This document shows positions 1 through 5,092 of a stretch of DNA of 9,533 bases, piece by piece. The notes beneath the pieces are model-generated. The model did not search any database and was not told the origin of the DNA. It saw nothing but the letters and a program-made list of their open reading frames with translations. The translations under genes and the position numbers were made by a program. Source of the DNA: Bacteroidota bacterium (GTDB taxonomy: Bacteria; Bacteroidota; Bacteroidia; Chitinophagales; UBA2359); the NCBI GenBank assembly GCA_020629895.1, contig JAHDCM010000008.1, forward strand, positions 9,020 to 18,552, read 5' to 3'. The first letter of the stretch is position 1. Each line of letters starts with the position of its first letter.

Positions 1-369
1 TCTTCTAGTTCTTATGATAACTATCCTACTTCTTCTACAAGTAGCTCAAGTAGTAGTAGTAATCCCGACGAATGTTGTGCCGAACCAATGACACCAACAC
101 CAGCTTCTAAAAGTAGAAAATCTACCTATGGTACCGAGTACAAAATCCAATTGGATGCAGCTTACTCTCCCGATCTAGGAAAATATAGTACCTTACATGA
201 CTTAGGGTTAGTTTCTACCGAAAGTGCTGGAAACGGAGTACAAAGAGTAATCTTAAGCGGATTCGAAACCAAGTTGGAAGCAGATAACGCACTTCGTGAT
301 CTACAAACTCGTGGATTTAGCGATGCGTATATTGTAATCTATCAAGATGGAATTAGAATGGTGCGTTAA
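1..369 (+). CDS. C-terminal part of a Ser-rich protein with a SPOR-like domain (5' end outside window)
   Basis: The reading frame is open from the first base to the TAA at 367-369, so the true start lies upstream; the ATG at 88 is probably internal. The visible 122 residues begin with a low-complexity Ser/Thr/Pro stretch, partly encoded by an AGT run at 49-60, followed by a Cys-Cys pair. They end in a compact domain of about 75 residues beginning YKIQLDAAY. Its pattern (a YxIQL strand, then LxDLG, then RVxLSGF, then an Ala-rich helix ADNALRDLQTRGF, then AYIVIYQDG) matches SPOR domains, which usually bind denuded septal peptidoglycan in the periplasm. The flexible Ser-rich linker before it fits an exported or membrane-anchored protein, but the N-terminus is not visible. 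The SPOR assignment is from pattern only. A terminator follows 32 nt after the stop. Confidence 0.7.
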   Translation, partial: SSSSYDNYPTSSTSSSSSSSNPDECCAEPMTPTPASKSRKSTYGTEYKIQLDAAYSPDLGKYSTLHDLGLVSTESAGNGVQRVILSGFETKLEADNALRDLQTRGFSDAYIVIYQDGIRMVR

Positions 370-401
370 GCAAGTCTTTTGACTAAAAATACCTAAAAGA
401 T

Positions 402-435
402 AGGCAGTTACATTGATTTGTAACTGCCTTTTTTT
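402..435 (+). terminator. Intrinsic terminator of the SPOR-like gene
   Basis: A perfect 11-bp stem, AGGCAGTTACA (402-412) with TGTAACTGCCT (419-429), encloses a 6-nt loop. It runs straight into a T7 tract (429-435). It lies 32 nt after the stop codon and should end transcription of the upstream gene. Confidence 0.9.
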
Positions 436-733
436 ATTATTCATCAAAAAAGAACTAACTTAGTTTTTAATTAATGAAACTTATTATTACATTTAAAAAA
501 AACTTAATAAAAACATCTTTTTAACATTGAACTACAATATTTTCACTGATATTCAAGTTAGTGGAGGTGTAAAAACAATTCAAAGACCAGGCAGATAAAT
601 AAAATAAATGATTATTTGCCTACTTTGAATACTTAATTGATTCGAGAAAACTCCTTACTTTGTTTAATTAATACTTAAAACCACCTTACTCCAACGCCAG
701 TTTAAATAACCTCTATAAATTGATCTAAGCCCT
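436..733. other. AT-rich intergenic region with no gene
   Basis: No convincing coding frame is visible on either strand. It holds a short inverted repeat, AACTAA-C-TTAGTT (453-465), which has A and T flanks but only two G-C pairs and is too weak to call a terminator. The 7-mer TACTTTG occurs twice (621-627 and 656-662); it resembles the bacteroidete -7 element TAnnTTTG with one base missing. The second copy would give a leader of about 65 nt for the gene at 734. No clear -33 partner was found, so the promoter call is weak. Confidence 0.35.
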
Positions 734-1567
734 ATGAAAAGAATGTATTGGAATACAGTTTTTGTACTACTAATGCTATGCAGTATATGCTTTGAAGCAC
801 AAAGTCAAGGTGCAAGAGTGCCTGGCAATGCTCGACCTGGAGGAGCAATACAAAATACTAATCAACTGCCTAATAACGAAATAATCGTTTATAGTGATTC
901 GATGCATATTATGCTAAAAAATCCTCCTATGATTCAGGTTACTGAAACTGTAACCACAATCAATGATAGTGAAAAACCAGGTCTACAAATTCCTATTTAC
1001 TCTGGAGATTTACTGATTATTGGAAAAAATTGGAAAAAATACCTCCGATCAGAATTACGTAGACGAACACAATATTTATCTGGGCCAAGCGGTGATTACT
1101 ATTTTACCGACGATGCCTATGTACCACGACTAAGTGCAAATACCATCGACCTATATGCAGAAATGGTTCCTTTTGAAGACGGGGAAGGCTTATTCTTAAA
1201 TGTATTTTTTGATTTAGGTGGAGCCTTTTTATCACAAACATCTCACCCCGATATGTATATCGAGGCTGCAACAATGCTCGAAGATTTTGCAGTTAGTGAA
1301 TCGGTAAAAGCTTCCGAAACGCGTTTGCTACTCGAAGAAGAGAGATTATTCCTGCTCAAAGCTGAGAGAGATGAGCTGCGTCAAAAAGAATCACAAATCC
1401 AAGCAGAAATTAATGAACTTAATGAGCAACTCGAAAAAGCAAAAGGTTCTTTCGCTGCCAATAGAGAAGATATTGACCAGAAAAACCAAGAAACAAAAGA
1501 GCAAATTAGTAAGGTTGAGCAAATTAAACTAAATCTACGCTCCTTTGCTACTCGTGTACATCAATAA
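734..1567 (+). CDS. Secreted coiled-coil protein of unknown function
   Basis: I do not recognise this 277-aa protein. It begins with a signal peptide: MKR, a hydrophobic stretch to about residue 20, then a likely signal peptidase I site near AQSQ (residues 22-25). No lipobox is present, so it is probably periplasmic or exported. Residues 26-48 are a Gly/Pro/Asn-rich linker. Residues 49-185 form a mixed, probably globular domain that includes FFDLGGAFLSQTSHPDMY (159-175). Residues about 194-268 are highly charged, rich in Glu/Lys/Leu/Gln and heptad-like (for example EINELNEQLEKAK), predicting a long coiled coil and possible oligomerisation. The gene stands alone after a 298-nt gap and converges on the 841-aa gene. 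Its stop is 8 nt from repeat copy A, whose hairpin probably terminates it. The start at 734 is chosen because it gives a complete signal peptide. Confidence 0.75.
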   Translation: MKRMYWNTVFVLLMLCSICFEAQSQGARVPGNARPGGAIQNTNQLPNNEIIVYSDSMHIMLKNPPMIQVTETVTTINDSEKPGLQIPIYSGDLLIIGKNWKKYLRSELRRRTQYLSGPSGDYYFTDDAYVPRLSANTIDLYAEMVPFEDGEGLFLNVFFDLGGAFLSQTSHPDMYIEAATMLEDFAVSESVKASETRLLLEEERLFLLKAERDELRQKESQIQAEINELNEQLEKAKGSFAANREDIDQKNQETKEQISKVEQIKLNLRSFATRVHQ

Positions 1568-1575
1568 AGGATATT

Positions 1576-1812
1576 GGGCGTGCCGTATATAAAAAAGCGC
1601 AATCATTTACGACTTGCTCCTGCCAGTGTCCTCGCTGGTAGTCACAATTAGTAAATGACTGCGCTTTTTTATATACGTCGGGCTATCCGCTTGTAGTTGC
1701 CTCATAGCTGCTAGTTCAGTATAGCCCTAGCGGTGTCTTCCGCTGTCAGCCCCGCTAGTTCTTACTTCACAAAGCAGCCATTTCGTCAAGCTACCACTAC
1801 TATCCCTCACGC
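1576..1812 (-). repeat. Structured intergenic repeat, copy A (constant core plus variable hairpin)
   Basis: On the + strand the element starts GGGCGTG (1576-1582), carries a long hairpin (1584-1677), continues into a 135-bp core starting TCGGGCTAT (1678), and ends CCCTCACGC (1804-1812). The core aligns without gaps to the reverse complement of 4879-5013 (copy B), with 110 of 135 identical positions by hand count. The hairpin shares nothing with that of copy B. GCGTG (1578-1582) is complementary to CACGC (1808-1812) and could close the whole element. Inside the core, CTAGCGG (1727-1733) pairs with CCGCTAG (1752-1758) around an 18-nt loop that differs from copy B at one base. No target duplication is visible. 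The element occupies the gap between two convergent genes, 8 nt from one stop and 5 nt from the other. Strand is set so that copies A and B share an orientation with GCGTGAGGG first. Confidence 0.9.
1584..1677. terminator. Probable bidirectional terminator inside repeat copy A
   Basis: Arms 1584-1610 and 1651-1677 pair over 27 bp with a single non-Watson-Crick position. The GC-richer inner part (GCGC...) is flanked by A6 on one side (1591-1596) and T6 on the other (1665-1670), so either strand presents a stem followed by a U-tract. The 40-nt loop holds a nested hairpin: GACT/AGTC (1611-1614 with 1640-1643) and CCAGTG/CGCTGG around a TCCT tetraloop (1623-1638). The site fits termination of both convergent neighbours. 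The large loop makes it less canonical than the terminator at 402-435. Confidence 0.65.
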
Positions 1813-1817
1813 AAAAC

Positions 1818-4343
1818 TCATCGCAAAACAAATACCTTTTTACTCACTGTTGCTGCTCCATTGGCTAACTTTAGTAAATAAGAACCTTCCACAATACCAG
1901 ACAAATCCACGCCTTCCGAAAGGGTAACCTGCTCTTGTAAAATCAAACGTCCCTGTAAATCATATAAAGAGGCTTGTACCTGCTCTTGCTGATTTGCCCA
2001 ACCAGTTATATATACAAAATCACTAGTAGGGTTCGGGTAAACTCGAAGCATAGAGGCATCATATTCACTAGAAAAATGATCAACAGAGGTTGCCAAATCA
2101 CTAGGCGAAAAACCCGATGCATATACCCCGCCCCCATACACTGCTACCAAAGTCACGATCCGATTACCTATTCGCGGATGAGCAAGCTGTTTGATACGAT
2201 GAATAGGAGCAAAAGGAACGCCTGCATCATCCAATAGCCAATCCAAGCCATTATTATACGAATGAAACAGCCCTTTTTCAGTAGCCGCCATCAAATGATT
2301 AGCGTCTGCATAGTCTACCAAAACATCATAAATAGGACAATTAGGTAGGTCATTTTGAATAGATTTAAAAGAAGCAAAATCGCTCATGCCACTACTAGTA
2401 CCATACAAATAAGTGGTATGGTCAAAACCACCCAAAGCTATCAGTACTTTATTGGCATCATTCGGATCAATAGCAATAGCACTGACATAGCGTTGTTGTT
2501 CGCCTTGTGCAAAAAAAGAAGGGGTAAAGCTTTGGGTACGAATACTATCTTCTTGAAAACCTACTAAGCGCATTAATGCCCCTGAGCTAGAACCTACCCA
2601 GGCCACATTCCCATCAGCACTAAATTGAGTAGTAGTAATCACGCTTGGCTGTCCTTCAGCATCCGTTAAGGTATCTAGGGGAAGCCAACTCGTTTCACTA
2701 CCTGCATCAAAGCCACCCGCCTCGTTCAGTTTTGGGATATTTTCTGAATACCACACAACCCCTAAACTATCTCCCGTTAAATATTGACTTTGCTGAGACG
2801 TAATATCTTCCCAGTAAGCATTTTCTAAAAAGTAGCTTGCCCCATTATCCAATTTACCATCTCCGAGGCAGCCTCCTTGTCCAGATGCAGGAATACAATC
2901 AATCGCATCGCCCAAAAACCACGGAAAATTCTCCATATTCAAGGTACGTAAAGCATGCCCTTCAGTCAGTAAAGGGAGAACCATATTGCTGCGCAATTTA
3001 GAAGCAAAAACATCTACTAAACGACCGTGCCATAACACTTCACCAGAAATAGGAACAAGCTCGCGAAAACGAAGATGTTGTAAGCCATGCCTTTGAGTGC
3101 CAGCTATCAAACTTCCATTTGCCATAAAATCCATACCCGTTATTTGAGCCGTTTGGTACCCATCTACGCGATAATGAAAAGAGCTGCCTCCATTTAAAGA
3201 ACGAAAAATGCCCGCATCAGTACCTACATAAATATGTTTTGGATTATGTGGGCTATATACTATTTTGTGAATGTCATTATTACGAAAGTACCGCCCATTG
3301 CCATACTGTTGCACTTCTTGGTATTCTTGCCAATGATCAATGGCCGACCACTGGTAAATGATCGCCCCCGCAACAATAATACGTTCAGGATCAGTAGGAT
3401 GCACCACAATTTCTTGTGCATAATCTCCTTTGCATGTTGGGAGATCCCTCCATGAATAGGGCTGTATTTCTGTAAAAGGAGCTAGATGTAATGAGTTGCG
3501 ACGACCAATCTCGAACCATACATCTCCTCCCATTTCCGATTTATAAACCACATACATGCAATTTTGAGGGTCAGTAGCCACTGCATAAACAAAGGCGGGG
3601 TTAGAAGGACTAACAGCAAGGCTTTTTCGACCACTTATTGGTGGAATTTGCCCTAGTTCTTCTCCTGTATTAGTGGCAAAAGAATGATCCTGTTTCGAAT
3701 AATAGTAGGTGTCGTCGATAAAGGTATGAATCTCTCCTTTTGTACTAATAACAATGTCAAATACCATCCCTCTGGGTAAATTGGGTACCAATGACCAAGT
3801 ACTACCTGCATCATTACTCCAAAACAAACCCGTATTGGTGGCAGCATATACCCGTTTGGGATTGGTGGGGTGTACCGCCAATTCTATGACATATTGCCAA
3901 TCACCTTCAACGCTATTGCTTTTGGCGGGCAAGGTGCCTCGTAATTGTTGAAAAGTCTTCCCCTTATCTGTCGATTTATAAATACCATTTCCAGGTCGCC
4001 CGCCATAACCATAACCCGTATTGGCTTCAAAAAAATCACCTGTCCCTACATACAAATCTCCACTAATGGCTTGGGCAATACAACTTACAAAAGGATATAC
4101 CAAGCCACTGGCTTTCCATTGTTTACCTGTATTATCACTCACCCACAAGCCACCTGTTGTACAGCCAGCATATACGCGTTCTGGTTCACCAATATCTACC
4201 TGCAAAGCACGCGTTGTCCCTCCGTAGTTATCTGGGCCCAAAAAATTCCAATCCATCGTTGTTTGGGCAAAAAGAGTAGTTGGTAGAAGTAAAAACAAGA
4301 GGGTTCTTCGCCATAAATAGTATAAGCTTGTCAATCGCATCAT
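1818..4343 (-). CDS. Secreted Asp-box (BNR) repeat beta-propeller protein with T9SS sorting domain
   Basis: This is an 841-aa surface or secreted protein. A signal peptide (RRTLLFLLLPTTLFAQ, to about residue 27) sends it through Sec. The C-terminal 75 residues, starting RVYPNPTSD (767-775) and including SLYDLQGRLI and GSYLLKLANG, form a type A T9SS sorting domain, which directs export across the outer membrane in Bacteroidota. The body has Asp-box motifs (S-x-D/N-x-G-x-x-W/F) typical of sortilin/BNR-type beta-propellers: SDNTGKQW (69-76), STDKGKTF (124-131), SNDAGSTW (176-183), SLNGGSSF (382-389) and SYNNGLDW (695-702). Several are preceded by a strand like VYAGTxxGLF and by an HPTNPxRVY-like motif. 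No glycosidase catalytic residues can be assigned, so an enzymatic role is not claimed; binding or adhesion is as likely. The two adjacent Met codons at the start cannot be told apart. A C8 tract lies 38 nt upstream on its own strand. Confidence 0.85.
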   Translation of the reverse strand: MMRLTSLYYLWRRTLLFLLLPTTLFAQTTMDWNFLGPDNYGGTTRALQVDIGEPERVYAGCTTGGLWVSDNTGKQWKASGLVYPFVSCIAQAISGDLYVGTGDFFEANTGYGYGGRPGNGIYKSTDKGKTFQQLRGTLPAKSNSVEGDWQYVIELAVHPTNPKRVYAATNTGLFWSNDAGSTWSLVPNLPRGMVFDIVISTKGEIHTFIDDTYYYSKQDHSFATNTGEELGQIPPISGRKSLAVSPSNPAFVYAVATDPQNCMYVVYKSEMGGDVWFEIGRRNSLHLAPFTEIQPYSWRDLPTCKGDYAQEIVVHPTDPERIIVAGAIIYQWSAIDHWQEYQEVQQYGNGRYFRNNDIHKIVYSPHNPKHIYVGTDAGIFRSLNGGSSFHYRVDGYQTAQITGMDFMANGSLIAGTQRHGLQHLRFRELVPISGEVLWHGRLVDVFASKLRSNMVLPLLTEGHALRTLNMENFPWFLGDAIDCIPASGQGGCLGDGKLDNGASYFLENAYWEDITSQQSQYLTGDSLGVVWYSENIPKLNEAGGFDAGSETSWLPLDTLTDAEGQPSVITTTQFSADGNVAWVGSSSGALMRLVGFQEDSIRTQSFTPSFFAQGEQQRYVSAIAIDPNDANKVLIALGGFDHTTYLYGTSSGMSDFASFKSIQNDLPNCPIYDVLVDYADANHLMAATEKGLFHSYNNGLDWLLDDAGVPFAPIHRIKQLAHPRIGNRIVTLVAVYGGGVYASGFSPSDLATSVDHFSSEYDASMLRVYPNPTSDFVYITGWANQQEQVQASLYDLQGRLILQEQVTLSEGVDLSGIVEGSYLLKLANGAATVSKKVFVLR

Positions 4344-4480
4344 TTTGAATTTTTAGAAGTATATTGAAAAGGAAGATGAAGGGGGGGGAAAGAGACAAGC
4401 AATTAGACGTAAAATAAGGAATCATTTTCCATAAATGATAATTACATAATTATTACGATAACAAGTCTAAAACAACCTAA
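4344..4480. promoter_or_regulatory. Divergent promoter region with a G8 tract and an inverted repeat
   Basis: These 137 bp separate two divergent genes and must contain their promoters, although I could not place convincing -7/-33 pairs. There is a homopolymer of eight G (4381-4388), 38 nt upstream of the 841-aa gene. A perfect 7-bp inverted repeat, ATCATTT/AAATGAT (4421-4427 and 4433-4439), has a 5-nt spacer and could be an operator or a chance AT-rich palindrome. The leader before 4481 has no Shine-Dalgarno sequence. Confidence 0.4.
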
Positions 4481-4810
4481 ATGAATCCCAAACAACTAGT
4501 CAAACTAAGTAATGTAATCGGCATTGTCTCCATACTATTATTAATGTACTGGATTTTTATTTTTATCACGATTGAAGTCTTTGGATTAAAGGTCTTTAGA
4601 GAGAATATGACCGAAACCTTTTACATGAGTGTCTTTGGCATTGTTGCGTTTCAGATAGAACGTACCTATTTGAAGGGTGTTTTTGAAGAAGGAAATACTA
4701 ATTATAGGTATAGTGCGCATGATGGACGCTATGAGCTATTTTACCCTTATAAAGAGGGAGATCAACAGATTGTACTGTATTTTTCCGACTATCAACAGTA
4801 TGGGAAGTAG
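4481..4810 (+). CDS. Small membrane protein of unknown function
   Basis: I do not recognise this 109-aa protein. Residues about 12-34 (from VIGIVSILLLMYWIFIFIT) form one strong transmembrane helix. Residues 47-57 (FYMSVFGIVAF) are hydrophobic but short and could be a second, partial membrane segment. The C-terminal half (about 60-109) is soluble, aromatic-rich and charged, with several Tyr residues in a probable small beta region (YELFYPYKEGDQQIVLYFSDY). There is no cleavable signal peptide: the N-terminus MNPKQLVKLS runs directly into the helix. It is monocistronic, divergent from the T9SS protein and convergent with the 1015-aa gene, with repeat copy B beginning 68 nt after its stop. Its reality rests on the isolated open frame and protein-like composition. 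Confidence 0.6.
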   Translation: MNPKQLVKLSNVIGIVSILLLMYWIFIFITIEVFGLKVFRENMTETFYMSVFGIVAFQIERTYLKGVFEEGNTNYRYSAHDGRYELFYPYKEGDQQIVLYFSDYQQYGK

Positions 4811-4878
4811 GGGAGACTAGACCGTTTGCTGGCGGCAGTTCTGTACGATGTTTAATCGTTAATCGTTCAAATGTCCAT

Positions 4879-5092
4879 GCGTGAGGGATAGTAGCGATAG
4901 CTTGGCGAACTAGCTACTTCGTGAGGCAAAACCTAGCAGGGCTGACAACGGAAGACACTGCTAGGTTTATGCAGAACAAGTAGGTAGGAGCCAACTATAA
5001 GCGAATAGCCCGACCCCATTTTTGTTGAAAAAAAGATGCCACCAGCGAAACGCTGGTGGCATCTTTTTTTTAACAAAAATGGGGACACGCCC
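4879..5092 (+). repeat. Structured intergenic repeat, copy B (constant core plus variable hairpin)
   Basis: This is the second copy of the family, inverted relative to copy A. It starts GCGTGAGGG (4879-4887), has a 135-bp core (4879-5013) matching copy A at 110 of 135 positions with no gaps, then a long hairpin unique to this copy (5014-5084), and ends CACGCCC (5086-5092). Core position p corresponds to position 6691-p in copy A. An 11-bp perfect stem (4929-4939 with 4958-4968) carries the loop GGCTGACAACGGAAGACA (4940-4957). A second small stem pairs 4891-4895 with 4913-4917, with an overlapping alternative, 4898-4902 with 4912-4916. The last base is also the last base of the stop codon of the 1015-aa gene. 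Between 4811 and 4878 I see only a tandem AATCGTT pair (4854-4867). Confidence 0.9.
5014..5084. terminator. Bidirectional terminator hairpin inside repeat copy B
   Basis: Arms 5014-5047 and 5051-5084 form a 34-bp stem with one G-T wobble and a 3-nt AAA loop. The inner 13-bp GC-rich stem (5035-5047 with 5051-5063) is followed by T8 on the + strand (5064-5071) and by T7 on the - strand (complement of A7, 5028-5034). It should therefore end transcription from the 4481-4810 gene and, 8 nt past its stop, from the 1015-aa gene. Confidence 0.85.

Noticed and set aside
453..465. Inverted repeat AACTAA-C-TTAGTT as a second terminator
   Set aside because: A 6-bp stem with only two G-C pairs and a 1-nt centre cannot form a stable hairpin, and a strong terminator already lies just upstream.
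1576..1812. Repeat copy A as a group II intron fragment, an integron attC site or an insertion sequence end
   Set aside because: There is no domain V-like hairpin or reverse-transcriptase remnant, no GTTRRRY/RYYYAAC pair, no target-site duplication and no transposase frame. A group II-like GTGYG start cannot be supported from GTGCC and GTGTC.
1733..1927. 64-codon open frame on the + strand running from repeat copy A into the 3' end of the 841-aa gene
   Set aside because: It begins inside the repeat core and lies antisense to the T9SS sorting domain. The core's conserved stems and gap-free, wobble-preserving changes point to a structural, non-coding element.
4228..4425. 65-codon minus-strand open frame overlapping the start of the 841-aa gene
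   Set aside because: It is out of frame with the signal peptide, covers the divergent promoter and G8 tract, and its product has no recognisable pattern.
4879..5092. Repeat copy B as part of a CRISPR array or as a tRNA-like RNA
   Set aside because: There are no regularly spaced direct repeats and no cloverleaf with a T-loop or acceptor end. The family has two long inverted copies kilobases apart.
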